NCBI RefSeq assembly: GCF_010499455.1
Contig: NZ_JAAGOH010000005.1
Location: 62,001-126,000, forward strand
Origin: Ideonella livida
GTDB taxonomy: Bacteria; Pseudomonadota; Gammaproteobacteria; Burkholderiales; Burkholderiaceae_C
Length of the DNA stretch: 64,000 nucleotides
Direction: 5' to 3'
A program made the translations under genes and the position numbers. The notes under the pieces were generated by a model. The model saw nothing but the letters and a program-made list of their open reading frames with translations, did not search any database and had not been told where the DNA came from. Shown here one piece after another: positions 39,964-50,386 of this stretch. The first letter of the stretch is position 1. The number at the start of each line of letters is the position of its first letter.

Positions 39964-40764
39964 TCACACTTCCAGCCACTCCTTGCGGACATAGGCGTCG
40001 GCCTTGAGCTCCGCCGGCGTGCCCTCGAAGACGATGCGGCCATGCCCCATCACCAGGCATCGCTCGGACACCTCCAGGGCAATGGTGAGTTTCTGCTCGA
40101 CCAGCAGGACGCTGATGCCTCGGTTTTTGAGTTCGCGAAGGTAGCCGGCCACCAGCTCGACGATCTTGGGCGCCAGGCCTTCGGTGGGTTCGTCGATCAT
40201 GATCAGGTCAGGATCCCCCATGAGCGTCCGGCACAGGGTCAGCATCTGCTGCTCCCCTCCCGAGAGCACGCCCGCCTCGGTGTGCTGCCGCTCCTTCAGG
40301 CGGGGGAACATGGCGTACATGTCCTCGAAGTGCCAACGCCGTGCCGGTGCACCCCGTCGCGGCGCCTTCTCGCCCAGCATCAGGTTCTGGTGGACGGTGA
40401 GCTTGGGAAAGATGTCCCGGTTCTCCGGCACGTAACCCAAACCCAGGTGGGCGATCTCGTAGGCCTTGCGGCCCACGAGCTCTTCCCGATCCCGCCAGCG
40501 CACCGAACCCGTAGCGTCGACCAAGCCCATGATGGCCTTGACGGTGGTGGATCGACCGGAGCCATTGCGTCCCAACAGGCTGACGATCTCCCCGGGCCGC
40601 ACCTGCAGGCTGACACCGTGCAGCACATGGCTTTTGCCGTAGTAGGCATGCAGGTTCTCCAGCGCCAGCAAGGACGGCACGAAAGTAGCCGGGACGCCGG
40701 GATGGGCATGGTGAGGTGCCATCGCGGCGGCCGCAGAGGCCTTCAGGGGGGGGGCGCCACTCAT
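39964..40764 (-). CDS. livF: ABC transporter ATP-binding protein, LivF type
   Basis: A 266-residue ABC ATPase, second of the two in this importer. It has the Q-loop region YVPENRDIFPKLTVHQNL, signature LSGGEQQML, Walker B LIMIDEPTEGL and H-loop-like LLVEQKL. The Walker A at residues 65-72 reads GRNGSGRS: the catalytic lysine is replaced by Arg71 (codon CGA at 40552-40554). The first 30 residues are a variable Ala/His/Pro extension. It overlaps the livG stop by ATGA. Whether the change lowers ATPase activity is not known from sequence. Confidence 0.92.
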   Translation of the reverse strand: MSGAPPLKASAAAAMAPHHAHPGVPATFVPSLLALENLHAYYGKSHVLHGVSLQVRPGEIVSLLGRNGSGRSTTVKAIMGLVDATGSVRWRDREELVGRKAYEIAHLGLGYVPENRDIFPKLTVHQNLMLGEKAPRRGAPARRWHFEDMYAMFPRLKERQHTEAGVLSGGEQQMLTLCRTLMGDPDLIMIDEPTEGLAPKIVELVAGYLRELKNRGISVLLVEQKLTIALEVSERCLVMGHGRIVFEGTPAELKADAYVRKEWLEV

Positions 40765-41567
40765 GCGGAGGCTCCGACGAAGGAAGACGGCGCAGCGGCG
40801 GCCTGCGTCTCGGCCAGCACGCTGCCTAGATAGGCTTCTTGCACGCGGGCATTGGCACGCACCGCCTCGGGGGTGTCAAAGGCGATGACCTCGCCATAGA
40901 CCAGGACGGCAATGCGGTCAGCCAGGCCGAAGACCACCCCCATGTCATGCTCCACGGTCAGCAAGGTCTTGCCTTCGGTCACTTCCCGGATGAGCTGGAT
41001 GAAACGGGTCGTCTCACTCTTGCTCATGCCGGCGGTGGGCTCGTCCAGCAAGATGACACTGGAGCCGCCGGCGATGGTGATGCCAATCTCTAAGGCGCGC
41101 TGCTCGGCATAGGTCAGGTTGACGGCCAGCTGGTCACGACGCTTGTCCAGGCGGATCATGGCCAGCACCTCCTCGGCGCGGTCATTGACCGCACGCATGT
41201 CGGCCAGAAAGCGCCAGAAGGCGTAACGTGCGCCCATGCTCCACAGCACCGCACAGCGCAGGTTCTCGTAGACCGAAAGCCGGTTGAACAGATTGCTGAC
41301 CTGAAAGCTGCGGGCCAAGCCGCGACGGTTGATCTCATAGGGTTTGAGACCATCGATGCGCTGACCGTGCAGCCGGATCTGACCACTGCTCAAGCCAAAG
41401 CGGCCGGAGATGAGGTTGAAGAGCGTGGACTTTCCCGCGCCGTTCGGGCCGATGATGGCTACCCGCTCACCGGGACGCACCTGCAGGTTCGCCCCTCGGA
41501 TGATCTCGGTCTTACCGAAGCACTTGCGCGCGTCGATCAGTTCCAACGCAAAGCCGTTGCTGCTCAC
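40761..41567 (-). CDS. livG: ABC transporter ATP-binding protein, LivG type
   Basis: A 268-residue ABC ATPase with a normal Walker A (GPNGAGKST, about residues 40-48), the LivG-typical signature LTYAEQRALEIG in place of LSGGQ, Walker B VILLDEPTAGMS and H-loop TVEHDMG. It starts with GTG, overlapping the livM stop by GTGA. With LivF it powers the LivHM permease. Confidence 0.94.
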   Translation of the reverse strand: MSSNGFALELIDARKCFGKTEIIRGANLQVRPGERVAIIGPNGAGKSTLFNLISGRFGLSSGQIRLHGQRIDGLKPYEINRRGLARSFQVSNLFNRLSVYENLRCAVLWSMGARYAFWRFLADMRAVNDRAEEVLAMIRLDKRRDQLAVNLTYAEQRALEIGITIAGGSSVILLDEPTAGMSKSETTRFIQLIREVTEGKTLLTVEHDMGVVFGLADRIAVLVYGEVIAFDTPEAVRANARVQEAYLGSVLAETQAAAAPSSFVGASA

Positions 41568-42871
41568 AGACCCTCCCTGCGCTTGATCTCGCGCTCAATC
41601 TCTTCCTGCACCTCGCCCCACTGCGCCAAGAAGTGCCGGCGGGCCAGTTCGAAGAGAAAGGCGCCGGTCAGACAGGCGAACCCCGCGCCGACCCAGGCAT
41701 CCACCCCCAGGGCGTTGATCTGCGCCCCCAGGAAGGGCGTCATCGGCCCCAGGGCCGCGTTGAGCTGCAGGTGGTAGACCATTTCCACCATGGCCGCCCC
41801 CCCCAGGAGCAGGGTCAAACCCGTGCCCCCCAACGCCAGGTAAGCCGTCCAGAGCTTGCGCAGCTTGCCGAAGGCAGCCACACGCAGGTTCATCATGATC
41901 AGCGCCGCAAAGCCACCCGGCGCATACATCACCATCAGCAGGAACACGCCACCCAGGTACAGTAGCCAGGCCTTGGTGAACTCAGACAGCAACACCAGCG
42001 CCACCACCATCAGCACCGCCCCGATGATGGGACCGAAGAAGAAGGTGGCCCCGCCGAGGAACACGAACAGCAGGTAGGCCCCCGAGCGTGCCGCCCCCAC
42101 CACCTCGGCGGTGACGATCTCGAAATTGATGGCCCCCAGCCCCCCCGCGATCCCGGCGAAGAAGCCTGAGAGCATGAAGGCCAGGTAACGCACGTGCTGG
42201 GTGGAATAGCCAATGAATTCCACCCGCTCCGGGTTGTCCCGAACCGCGTTGAGGATGCGCCCCAGCGGCGTGCGGGTGAGGGCGTACATCGCCGCGGTGC
42301 AGATGAAGCAGTAGACGGCGATCAGGTAGTACACCTGCAACTGCGGACCGAAGCTGATCCCCCAGACCTTCTCACCCACCACCCGGTTGGCCGAAATTCC
42401 CCCCTCCCCACCAAAGAACTCCGGCAGCATCAGCGACATGCTCCAGACCAGTTCACCAATGCCCAGGGTGATCATCCCGAAGGTGGTACCCGCCTTCTTG
42501 GTGGTGACGTAGCCCAGCAGGGCCGCAAAGAACAGACCCGCCAGCCCGCCGACCAGCGGCACCAGGCTCACCGGCAGGGCCAGCTCACCCCGCCCCACCA
42601 AGTTGAGGGTATGGATCGCCAAGAAGCTGCCCAGGCCGCTGTAGACGGCATGGCCGAAGCTGAGCATCCCCCCCTGCCCCAGCAGCATGTTGTAGGCCAG
42701 GCAGGCGATGATGGCGATGCCGATCTGGCACAGCATGGTCTGGGCAAAGCTGCTCTTCCAGAGCATGGGCGCCACCAGGAGTGCCAGGGCGAAGAGTCCC
42801 CAGATCACCCAGCGGCCCACATTCCAGGGCCGGAAGTGCAGGTGGGGTCGGGTTTCGTGGATGTGGCTCAT
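41564..42871 (-). CDS. livM: branched-chain amino acid-type ABC permease, LivM
   Basis: A 435-residue inner-membrane permease with about ten to twelve hydrophobic segments. The family regions QGGMLSFGHAVYSGLGSF near the N-terminus and the cytoplasmic coupling loop with TRTPLGRILNAVRDNPERVEFIGYSTQHVRYLAFMLSGFFAGIAGGL (core GRILNAVRDNPERVE) are clear. It is longer than E. coli LivM at its C-terminus, which has two extra segments ending in FLAQWGEVQEEIEREIKRREGL, a charged tail. Thirty bases downstream of livH. Confidence 0.92.
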   Translation of the reverse strand: MSHIHETRPHLHFRPWNVGRWVIWGLFALALLVAPMLWKSSFAQTMLCQIGIAIIACLAYNMLLGQGGMLSFGHAVYSGLGSFLAIHTLNLVGRGELALPVSLVPLVGGLAGLFFAALLGYVTTKKAGTTFGMITLGIGELVWSMSLMLPEFFGGEGGISANRVVGEKVWGISFGPQLQVYYLIAVYCFICTAAMYALTRTPLGRILNAVRDNPERVEFIGYSTQHVRYLAFMLSGFFAGIAGGLGAINFEIVTAEVVGAARSGAYLLFVFLGGATFFFGPIIGAVLMVVALVLLSEFTKAWLLYLGGVFLLMVMYAPGGFAALIMMNLRVAAFGKLRKLWTAYLALGGTGLTLLLGGAAMVEMVYHLQLNAALGPMTPFLGAQINALGVDAWVGAGFACLTGAFLFELARRHFLAQWGEVQEEIEREIKRREGL

Positions 42872-42901
42872 GGTCGGTTCAGGGTCGTCCTGGGCCCAGG
42901 G

Positions 42902-43933
42902 TCATTCATCGCGGGTGCCCAGCAGGCCCTTGGGCCTGAAGATGAGCATGAGCACCAGCAGCAGATAAGGCAGGATGGGAGCGGCCTGGGCCAAGGTGAT
43001 ACGCAGCAGCGGCCAGCCCGGCGTCTGCGGCCCCACGTCGCCCCCCATGCCGCGCACCAGCGAGGCCAACGAGGCATCCACGGTCAGCGGCAAGGTCTGT
43101 AACAAGCCGATGAGCACCGAGGCCACAAAGGCGCCAGCCAGCGAGCCCATGCCGCCCACCACCACCACCACAAAAATGATGGAGCCGACCACGGCTGCCA
43201 TGGCAGGCTCGGTGACGAAGGTGATGCCGCCGATGACGCCCGCCAGGCCGGCCAGCGCGCAGCCGGCGCCAAAGACGAGCATGAACACCCGCGGCACGTT
43301 GTGGCCCAACGCCTGCGCCATCTCCGGATGGGTCAGGGCGGCCTGGATCACCAGTCCGATGCGGGTTCGGGTGAGCAGCCACCACAGCGCCAGCAGCATG
43401 CCCAGCGCCACGACCATCATGAAAGCGCGGGTCAGCGGAAAGCGCGAGCACTGCACCACCACCTCCTGCCCGGCCCGGCACAGCTCCGCCGGAGCGGCAC
43501 CGCCCACCACCGACAGCCCGTCGCGCGCCGACTGCACGAAGGTAAAGGCTGGCCCCTGCAACCAGGTCGGGGGATTGAAGGAGAGCGGCGTGCGACCCCA
43601 GACGAGCTGCACCACCTCCAGCACCACATAACTCAGCCCGAAGGTGATGAGCAGCTCGGCCACATGACCGTAGGCATGCACCTTGCGCAGCACCAGCCGC
43701 TCAAAGCCGGCGCCCATGAGCCCCACCACCAGGGGCGCCAGCACCAGCGCCAGCCCAAAACCCAGCCAACCGGTGAGCGTGTAGGCCACATAGGCCCCCA
43801 GCATGTAGAAGCTGGCGTGGGCGAAATTGAGCACGCCCATCATGCTGAAGATCAGCGTGAGGCCGGAGCTGAGCATGAACAACAGCAGCCCGGAGCTCAG
43901 GCCATTGAGCAGGTTGATGAGGATCTGGTCCAC
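42902..43933 (-). CDS. livH: branched-chain amino acid-type ABC permease, LivH
   Basis: A 343-residue permease with the N-terminal NGLSSGLLLFMLSSGLTLIFSMMGVLNFAHASFYMLGAY typical of LivH (core GLTLIFSMMGVLNFAH) and the C-terminal GGMGSLAGAFVASVLIGLLQ. An insertion of about 40 residues between TM segments carries a pair of cysteines (AELCRAGQEVVVQCSRFPLTR), as seen in this subfamily. It starts with GTG and has only a weak ribosome site. Partner of LivM. Confidence 0.92.
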   Translation of the reverse strand: MDQILINLLNGLSSGLLLFMLSSGLTLIFSMMGVLNFAHASFYMLGAYVAYTLTGWLGFGLALVLAPLVVGLMGAGFERLVLRKVHAYGHVAELLITFGLSYVVLEVVQLVWGRTPLSFNPPTWLQGPAFTFVQSARDGLSVVGGAAPAELCRAGQEVVVQCSRFPLTRAFMMVVALGMLLALWWLLTRTRIGLVIQAALTHPEMAQALGHNVPRVFMLVFGAGCALAGLAGVIGGITFVTEPAMAAVVGSIIFVVVVVGGMGSLAGAFVASVLIGLLQTLPLTVDASLASLVRGMGGDVGPQTPGWPLLRITLAQAAPILPYLLLVLMLIFRPKGLLGTRDE

Positions 43934-44137
43934 GTTGGGCGTCGGTCAGTGGAGGGTTGTAGGGTGCAGGCCTGCAGCGCCCGGCACCGGCACGCCCCCC
44001 AAAAGGAAACCGCGCCGGCGCCAAACAGCCACCACCCGCTCGGCCACTCGGTCGGGCGCGGGCCGAAATGTCGCCCAGAATCGTCGGCAGCGACAAGCCC
44101 AGGGCACATACCGACCCTGGGCCAACACGGGCCCGCC

Positions 44138-45388
44138 TCAGGGTCGCTTCATCTGGCAGGTGGTGGGCGTGCTGGACACGTAGCTGTCGAAGGCCCGGAC
44201 CTCGGCAAAGGTGTGCCCGGTGTTTTCGAAGTCGTAGCTGTTCTTCTTGTCGGTCTTCTGCCAGACCGAGATGAACAACGGCTGCTGCAGCTGGTGGTCG
44301 GACTTGCGCATCTCGACCTCACCGTTGAAGCTCTTGACCTTGAGCCCCTCCAGGGCTGCGGCCACCTTGACCGGGTCGGTGGACTTGGCCTTGGCAACAG
44401 CCGCCGAGAGCAAGGCAAACAGGTGGTAGGTCGAACCGGTGTACCAGTCGGCGCCGAACTTGGCCTTGAAGTCGTTCATCACCTGGCTGGCCACCCCCCC
44501 CATGTTGGAATGCAGGTAAGACACTTGGAAGACCCGGCCCGCCGCTTCCGCGCCCATGGCGGTGGGTGTGCCGGTCACGCCGGCGTAGTAGGTGAAGAAC
44601 TTGACGTTCAGGCCGGCGTCGTTGGCGGCCTTGATGAGCAGCGTCAGGTCGGATCCCCAGTTGCCGGTGATGACCGTGTCCGCGCCACTGGCCTTGATCT
44701 TGGCCACATAGGGGGCGAAGTCACGCACCTGGGCCAGCGGGTGCAGGTCCTCTCCCACAAACTGGATGTCCGGACGCTTGGCCGCCAAGGCCTCCTTGGC
44801 GTACTTGGCCACCTGGTGGCCGTGGGCATAGTTCTGGTTGATCAGGAAGACCTTGCGGATGTCCTTCTGGTCCTTCATGAAGGCCGAGAGCGCCTCCATC
44901 TTCATGCTGGTGTCGGCATCCAGACGGAAGTGCCAGTAGTTACATTTGCCATTGGTCAGGTCAGGATCCACGGCCGAATGGTTGAAATACAGCACCTCCT
45001 GCCCCGGATTGCGCTCGTTGTGCTTGGCAATCGCGTCGATCAGGGCCAGCGCCGCGCCGGAGCCGTTGCCTTGGGTGACGTAGCGCACGCCCTGGTCAAT
45101 CGCAGACTTCAAGGCGTTGAGCGTTTCGGCCGGGCTGAGCTTGTTGTCAATGGGGACGATCTCGAACTTCACGCCCGCCGGGTTGTTGCGGCTGAACTGC
45201 TCGGCCAGGAACTGGAAGCTCTTGACCTGGTTCTGACCGACCGGTGCCATCAACCCGGTGAGGGGATCGATCCAGGCGATGCGCACCGTCTCGCCCTTCT
45301 GTGCCCAGACGCTGGCGGCCGAGCAGGCCAAGGCGGCCGAGAGGGCCGTGAGGGCCAAGGTGTGGAACTTGCGGCGGGGGAACGTCAT
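44138..45388 (-). CDS. livK: ABC transporter periplasmic substrate-binding protein, LivK-like
   Basis: A 416-residue type I periplasmic binding protein with a signal peptide (residues 1-30, ALSAALACSAASVWAQ). The fold is that of Leu/Ile/Val-binding proteins, with LTGLMAPVGQNQVKSFQFLAEQF, VRYVTQGNGSGAALALIDAI and NQNYAHGHQVAKYAKEAL. The ligand cannot be named: in Burkholderiales many such proteins bind aromatic or other organic acids. It is the first gene of the importer, has an AAGGAG site, and is followed by livH after 204 bases. The acyl-CoA ligase lies directly upstream. Confidence 0.9.
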   Translation of the reverse strand: MTFPRRKFHTLALTALSAALACSAASVWAQKGETVRIAWIDPLTGLMAPVGQNQVKSFQFLAEQFSRNNPAGVKFEIVPIDNKLSPAETLNALKSAIDQGVRYVTQGNGSGAALALIDAIAKHNERNPGQEVLYFNHSAVDPDLTNGKCNYWHFRLDADTSMKMEALSAFMKDQKDIRKVFLINQNYAHGHQVAKYAKEALAAKRPDIQFVGEDLHPLAQVRDFAPYVAKIKASGADTVITGNWGSDLTLLIKAANDAGLNVKFFTYYAGVTGTPTAMGAEAAGRVFQVSYLHSNMGGVASQVMNDFKAKFGADWYTGSTYHLFALLSAAVAKAKSTDPVKVAAALEGLKVKSFNGEVEMRKSDHQLQQPLFISVWQKTDKKNSYDFENTGHTFAEVRAFDSYVSSTPTTCQMKRP

Positions 45389-45593
45389 GTCTGTCTCCTT
45401 TGCAGGTCTGTGGCCGGTGGCGGCTGCAGCGCCCTGTCAGCCTGGCCTGTGACGGTATCCAAGACCCCAGGGCGCGGCGTCAGGGACTTCCTGTAAGGCT
45501 TGTCCCGCCCGTGACAGGCCGACCGCCGCCGCGGTCTCCGGGGCGTCAGGGCCTGCGGGCACACCCTGCCTCCCCGCCTCCGCCGCAGCTCGC

Positions 45594-47258
45594 TCAGCCC
45601 GTGGGCAAGGCATGCCCGCGGAACTGCTCCCGCAACTTGAGCTTCTGGATCTTGCCGGTGGCCGTGTGGGGAATCTCCTCGACAAACACCACATCGTCCG
45701 GAATCTGCCACTTGGCGATGCGGCCTTCATAGAACGCCAGCATGTCTTCGCGGCTGAGGCTGGCGCCGGGCTTGCGCACCACCACCAACAGCGGCCGCTC
45801 GTCCCACTTGGGATGGCGTGCTGCGATGACCGCGGCCTCGTGCACCGCAGGATGGGCCATCGCGACGTTCTCCAGGTCAATGGAGCTGATCCATTCGCCC
45901 CCGGACTTGATCACGTCCTTGCTGCGGTCGGTGATCTGCATGAATCCATCCGCATCAATGGTGGCCACGTCGCCTGTCGGAAACCAGCCGGGCTGGCCGT
46001 CCACGCTAACCAGCGGAGACGCCTGGCTGCCCAGGTAGCGCTCGATCACCCAGCCCCCGCGCACCACCAGATTGCCCGAGGACTTTCCATCCCATGGCAG
46101 GCTGACGCCGTCGTCGTCGATGATGGCCATGTCGATGCCGTAGATCACCCGGCCCTGCTTTTCCAGCAGGCGCTGCCGGGCCTCGGCAGGCAGCGTCAGG
46201 TGTTTGCTCTTGAGCTTGGACAGGGTGCCCAGCGGTGAGAGTTCGGTCATGCCCCAGGCATGGATCACCTCCACGCCAAAGTCTTCCTGCAGGGTCTTCA
46301 TCATGGCCGGCGGACACGCCGACCCGCCGATGACCGTGCGCCGGAAGTGGCTGAACTTCAGGCCCTGGGCCTTCATGTAGGTGATCAGCCCCAGCCAGAC
46401 GGTGGGCACCCCGGCGGAGAAGCTCACCCGCTCGCCCTCGAAAAGCTCGTAGAGGGACTTGCCATCCAGGTGGGGGCCGGGCAGCACCAACTTGGCCCCC
46501 ACCAAGGCCGCGGCGTATGGAATGCCCCAGGCGTTGACATGGAACATGGGCACCACGGGCAGGATGACATCCTGGGAGGCGCAATTCATCGCGTCAGGCA
46601 AGGCAGCGGCATAGGCGTGCAGCACCGAGGAGCGGTGGCTGTAGACCGCCCCCTTCGGATGGCCCGTGGTGCCCGAGGTGTAGCAGATGCTGGAGGCGGT
46701 GTTCTCGTCCAGGTCCGGCCAGTGGTAGCGACCGTCCTCGGCGGCCAGCAGCTCCTCGTAGCACAGGAGCCCGGGCAGGGTGCTGGCCGCGGGCATGTGC
46801 TCGCGGTCCGTCATCAGCACCAGGTGGCGCACCGTCGTCAGCGAAGGGGCCAGCTTCTCCACCAGCGGCAGGAAGCTGAGGTCAAAGCACAACACCGCAT
46901 CGGCCGCATCCTGGACGATCCAGGCGATCTGCTCCGGGAACAGCCGCGGGTTGATGGTGTGGCACACCAGCCCGGAGCCCGACGTGCCGTAGTAGATCTC
47001 CAGGTGACGGTGGCCGTTCCAGGCCAGGGTCCCCACCCGTTGACCGGGTTCGCAGCCCAAGCGGGCCAGGGCCTGCGCCAGCTGCCGGGACCGCTGGGCC
47101 ACACCCGCCCAGGTGGTGCGGTGCAAGTCACCCTCCACCCGCTTGGACACCACCTCGGTGTCGCCCGCATGCCGCTCCGCATGGGTCAGCAGGCTGGAAA
47201 TCAGCAGAGGCATCTGCATCATGCGGCCCATCATCGGGGCACGGTCTTCGCGGCTCAT
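45594..47258 (-). CDS. AMP-dependent acyl-CoA ligase (fatty-acid--CoA ligase, DmdB-like)
   Basis: A 554-residue adenylate-forming enzyme that activates a carboxylic acid to its CoA ester. The ATP site is [22 protein letters not shown], then [47 protein letters not shown] (core [11 protein letters not shown] and [15 protein letters not shown]) and the catalytic lysine in HTATGKIQK. The start at 47256-47258 follows an AGGAGA site; the same gene has several Met at its N-terminus ([18 protein letters not shown]). Related to medium/long-chain and 3-methylthiopropionate ligases; substrate open. Same direction as the Liv importer, 205 bases upstream. Confidence 0.92.
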   Translation of the reverse strand: MSREDRAPMMGRMMQMPLLISSLLTHAERHAGDTEVVSKRVEGDLHRTTWAGVAQRSRQLAQALARLGCEPGQRVGTLAWNGHRHLEIYYGTSGSGLVCHTINPRLFPEQIAWIVQDAADAVLCFDLSFLPLVEKLAPSLTTVRHLVLMTDREHMPAASTLPGLLCYEELLAAEDGRYHWPDLDENTASSICYTSGTTGHPKGAVYSHRSSVLHAYAAALPDAMNCASQDVILPVVPMFHVNAWGIPYAAALVGAKLVLPGPHLDGKSLYELFEGERVSFSAGVPTVWLGLITYMKAQGLKFSHFRRTVIGGSACPPAMMKTLQEDFGVEVIHAWGMTELSPLGTLSKLKSKHLTLPAEARQRLLEKQGRVIYGIDMAIIDDDGVSLPWDGKSSGNLVVRGGWVIERYLGSQASPLVSVDGQPGWFPTGDVATIDADGFMQITDRSKDVIKSGGEWISSIDLENVAMAHPAVHEAAVIAARHPKWDERPLLVVVRKPGASLSREDMLAFYEGRIAKWQIPDDVVFVEEIPHTATGKIQKLKLREQFRGHALPTG

Positions 47259-47455
47259 CGGTGTCTCCTGTTGGCTCGTCATCACCCAAGTTCGCACCGG
47301 TGCGGTCGCTGGCGCGCCACATGGCCGCAGCGCCACCTGCCCACCGGCGGACGCGGTGATTCCATCTTAGGCAGCGCCCCCGCCAGGTCACCCGGGGGAC
47401 AGCCCCAATGCCCCTGCGTCACCTCGGCGACAAGCGGCTGCCTACACTGCGACGC

Positions 47456-48988
47456 ATGTCCGCCCCCTCGACTCCCGCCGGCCACGCCACATCGCCCGGC
47501 GCGCACTGGATCAACCGATTCGCCCAGCTGCCCGCCAGGTTCCACACCCGCCTGCAGGCCCAGGGGCTGCCGGACCCGCATTGGGTGATCACCAGCGACG
47601 ATTGCGCCGCACTGCTGGGATGGCCCACCGACTGGTGGCAGGCGGCTGCACCGGCGGAACAGGCCAGCGCCCTGGCCGTCTTCAGCGGACAGACCCGCTG
47701 GCCAGGCATGGATCCCCTGGCCACTGTGTACAGCGGCCACCAGTTCGGCCACTGGGCCGGACAGCTGGGCGATGGCCGGGCCCTGTGGCTGGGCGAGCTG
47801 CAGGGCCCCGAGGGGCCGCTGGAATTGCAGCTCAAGGGCGCCGGGCGAACGCCCTACTCCCGCATGGGCGATGGACGCGCGGTCCTACGCTCTTCCCTGC
47901 GCGAGTTCCTCGCCTCCGAGGCCATGCACCACCTGGGCATCCCGACCACCCGGGCCCTGTGCCTCACCGGCTCTGCGCTGCCGGTTCGCCGGGAACGGGT
48001 GGAGACCGCCGCGGTGCTCACCCGGGTGGCGCCCAGCTTCTTGCGCTTTGGCCACTTCGAACACTTCTGCCACCACGGTCAGCACGACGACCTGCGGACG
48101 CTGCTGGACTTCGTGCTCCAGCACCTGATGCCCGGCTGCAGGGCACGGCCCGACCCGGCCCTGGCGGTGCTCGAGGAAGTCACCCGGCTGAGCGCCGACT
48201 TGGTGGCGCAATGGCAGGCCGTCGGCTTCTGCCATGGGGTGCTCAACACCGACAACATGTCGTTGCTGGGGTTGACGCTGGACTACGGCCCCTTCGGATT
48301 CCTGGACGGCTACGACCCGCAGCACATCTGCAACCACAGCGACGAACGCGGCCGCTACGCCTATGCCGCCCAGCCCAACATTGTGTGGTGGAACCTGCAC
48401 GCGCTGGCGCAAGCCCTGCTGCCCCTGGTGGGCAGCGGCCAGGGGGAGGAGACAGACATCCTGGCGCTGCAGGAAGTGCTCGGCCGCTTCGCGCCCCATT
48501 TCCAGGCCCGCACCCAGGCCCTGTGGCGCGCCAAGCTTGGCCTGCGCCAAGCCGAGGAGGAGGACGCCACGCTGGTCAGCGACTGGCTGGCGCTGTTGGC
48601 CGCCGAGCGCGTGGACTTCACCATTGCGCACCGCCGCCTGAGCGCCTACGACCCTGCCGAGCCGTCCACCCTGACGCCACTGCGCGACCTATTCGTCGCG
48701 CCGCAGGGGCTTCACGCCTGGGCACAACGTCTGGCAGACCGCGTGGCGCGCGAAGGCCTGCCGGGGCCGCAACGGCTGGCCGCCATGCGGGCCTGCAACC
48801 CCAAATATGTATTGCGCAACCACCTCGCGGAGCTGGCCATCCGGGATGCCGAGGTCGGAGACTTCGGTTTCCTGCAGCGACTGCACCAGGTGTTGCGCCG
48901 CCCCTTTGAAGAACAACCGGAACACGAGGCGCTTGCGGGCTTCCCGCCGGACTGGGCCGGCCAGCTCTGCGTGTCCTGCTCCTCCTGA
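47456..48988 (+). CDS. selO: protein adenylyltransferase SelO (YdiU)
   Basis: A 510-residue pseudokinase-fold enzyme that AMPylates Ser, Thr or Tyr residues and is linked to redox stress. Key parts: [69 protein letters not shown] (core [11 protein letters not shown] and [10 protein letters not shown]), [28 protein letters not shown], where the Asn-Thr-Asp-Asn and DYGPFGFLD are the metal and catalytic sites. The C-terminus ends CVSCSS, where eukaryotic SelO has a selenocysteine. The start at 47456 is set by homology. Confidence 0.96.
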   Translation: MSAPSTPAGHATSPGAHWINRFAQLPARFHTRLQAQGLPDPHWVITSDDCAALLGWPTDWWQAAAPAEQASALAVFSGQTRWPGMDPLATVYSGHQFGHWAGQLGDGRALWLGELQGPEGPLELQLKGAGRTPYSRMGDGRAVLRSSLREFLASEAMHHLGIPTTRALCLTGSALPVRRERVETAAVLTRVAPSFLRFGHFEHFCHHGQHDDLRTLLDFVLQHLMPGCRARPDPALAVLEEVTRLSADLVAQWQAVGFCHGVLNTDNMSLLGLTLDYGPFGFLDGYDPQHICNHSDERGRYAYAAQPNIVWWNLHALAQALLPLVGSGQGEETDILALQEVLGRFAPHFQARTQALWRAKLGLRQAEEEDATLVSDWLALLAAERVDFTIAHRRLSAYDPAEPSTLTPLRDLFVAPQGLHAWAQRLADRVAREGLPGPQRLAAMRACNPKYVLRNHLAELAIRDAEVGDFGFLQRLHQVLRRPFEEQPEHEALAGFPPDWAGQLCVSCSS

Positions 48989-49032
48989 TTCCTCCTGATT
49001 CCTCCCGACTCTTCCATTCGCCAGGTGCAGCC

Positions 49033-49461
49033 ATGGCCCACGACCACGACGATCCCCGCTATCCCATCCGCAAGCCCGAAGCCCAGTGGCGTGCCGAACT
49101 GGATCCGGTCCAGTATGCGATAGCCCGCCAGGCCGCCACCGAGCGGCCCTTCACCGGCCGCTACTGGGACCATTGGGACCAGGGCCGCTACCACTGCATC
49201 GGCTGCGGCACAGCCCTGTTCGAGTCCGACACCAAATTCGACGCCGGCTGCGGCTGGCCGAGCTTTTGGGCCGAGGCAGCCGGGAACCATGTCGAGCGCC
49301 TGGTGGACCGCTCACACGGCATGGTGCGGGTGGAGGTGCGCTGCGCCCACTGCGGCTCCCACCTGGGCCACGTCTTCGATGACGGACCTGCGCCCAGTGG
49401 TGAGCGCTACTGCATCAATTCCGCAGCGATAAACTTCGCGCCCACTCCGGACGCACCATGA
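49033..49461 (+). CDS. msrB: peptide-methionine (R)-S-oxide reductase
   Basis: A 142-residue enzyme that repairs R-methionine sulfoxide. Structural zinc ligands are Cys55/Cys58 and Cys104/Cys107; the catalytic cysteine is Cys127 in [11 protein letters not shown]. Length is normal for a stand-alone MsrB. It lies 44 bases after selO, with a short imperfect tandem repeat of TGATTCCTCC in the gap, and overlaps yciB by ATGA. The neighbours make it a redox-repair and envelope operon. Confidence 0.96.
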   Translation: MAHDHDDPRYPIRKPEAQWRAELDPVQYAIARQAATERPFTGRYWDHWDQGRYHCIGCGTALFESDTKFDAGCGWPSFWAEAAGNHVERLVDRSHGMVRVEVRCAHCGSHLGHVFDDGPAPSGERYCINSAAINFAPTPDAP

Positions 49462-50114
49462 AACTGCTGCTCGACTTCCTGCCGCTCATCCTCTTCTTCG
49501 GCACCTTCAAATACGCCGAATCCCACAAGGACTGGGCCGCAGGCTTCGCTTCCGAACACTTCGGCGCCCTGGTCTCCGGGGGGGTCGTCGGCCCCGACGA
49601 AGCGCCGGTGCTGCTCTCTACCCTTGTGGTGATCGTGGCCACCCTGGCCCAGGTGCTGATCCTCAAGCTGCGTGGCCGCAAAGTGGACCTCATGCTGTGG
49701 ATCAGCCTGGTCATGGTGGTCGGGCTGGGGGGGCTGACCATCTGGCTGCACGACGAGACCTTCATCAAATGGAAGCCGACGGGCCTGTACCTCGCCTTCT
49801 CAGTGGTGCTGGCGGTGAGTGAGCGTTTCTTCCGCCGCAACCTGATCCGCACCCTGCTGGGCGATCAACTGCCACTGCCGGCGGCCGCCTGGCGGCGCAT
49901 CAACGCCGCCTGGGTACTGTTCTTTGCGGTCATCGCGGTGCTGAACATTGCCGTGGCCTACAGCGTGGACACCGCCACCTGGGTCAACTTCAAAGTCTTC
50001 GGCATCACCGGCCTGATGGCCGTGTTCATGGTGGGCCTGGGGGTCTACATCCACCGCGTGTTGCCACCCGAAACACCAGAGGCGCCGCGCAGCACCGAGG
50101 AAGGACCGCAATGA
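49458..50114 (+). CDS. yciB: septation protein A / YciB, inner membrane
   Basis: A 218-residue membrane protein with five to six hydrophobic segments. The family regions [47 protein letters not shown] and the YIHRVLPPE end are present. In other bacteria (ispZ, yciB) loss affects septation and envelope integrity, though its activity is unresolved. It overlaps both neighbours by ATGA. Confidence 0.95.
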   Translation: MKLLLDFLPLILFFGTFKYAESHKDWAAGFASEHFGALVSGGVVGPDEAPVLLSTLVVIVATLAQVLILKLRGRKVDLMLWISLVMVVGLGGLTIWLHDETFIKWKPTGLYLAFSVVLAVSERFFRRNLIRTLLGDQLPLPAAAWRRINAAWVLFFAVIAVLNIAVAYSVDTATWVNFKVFGITGLMAVFMVGLGVYIHRVLPPETPEAPRSTEEGPQ

Positions 50115-50386
50115 GCCGCCCTCACGTGAGCGCCCAGGCTGTGCACGCAGCCCTGCAGGCCGCGCTGGCCCCGCTGTCCCTGGTGGTGCATGACGACAGC
50201 GCCGACCACGCCGGACACGCCGGTGCACGCGAAGGCAGCCACCTGCGGGTGGAGATCACCTGCCAGCGCTTCTCCGGCCTGAGCCGGGTGGCCCGTCATC
50301 GCCTTGTGTATGATGCCCTTCGCAGTTTGATGCCCCAGGGCATCCACGCGCTGGCCATCCAGGCTCGATCGCCTGGGGAACCCTGA
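50111..50386 (+). CDS. BolA family protein
   Basis: A 91-residue BolA-like protein (IbaG/BolA fold) with the conserved RLSRVARHRLVYDAL region (here RFSGLSRVARHRLVYDALRSLM) and GIHALAIQARSP. BolA proteins work with monothiol glutaredoxins in iron-sulfur trafficking. It starts in the yciB stop (ATGA). The order yciB-bolA-parvulin is common in Burkholderiales. Confidence 0.93.
   Translation: MSRPHVSAQAVHAALQAALAPLSLVVHDDSADHAGHAGAREGSHLRVEITCQRFSGLSRVARHRLVYDALRSLMPQGIHALAIQARSPGEP

Noticed and set aside
48989-49032. Tandem TGATTCCTCC repeats between selO and msrB as a functional element
   Set aside because: Two to three imperfect copies of ten bases are too few to support a role; they may only be slippage.
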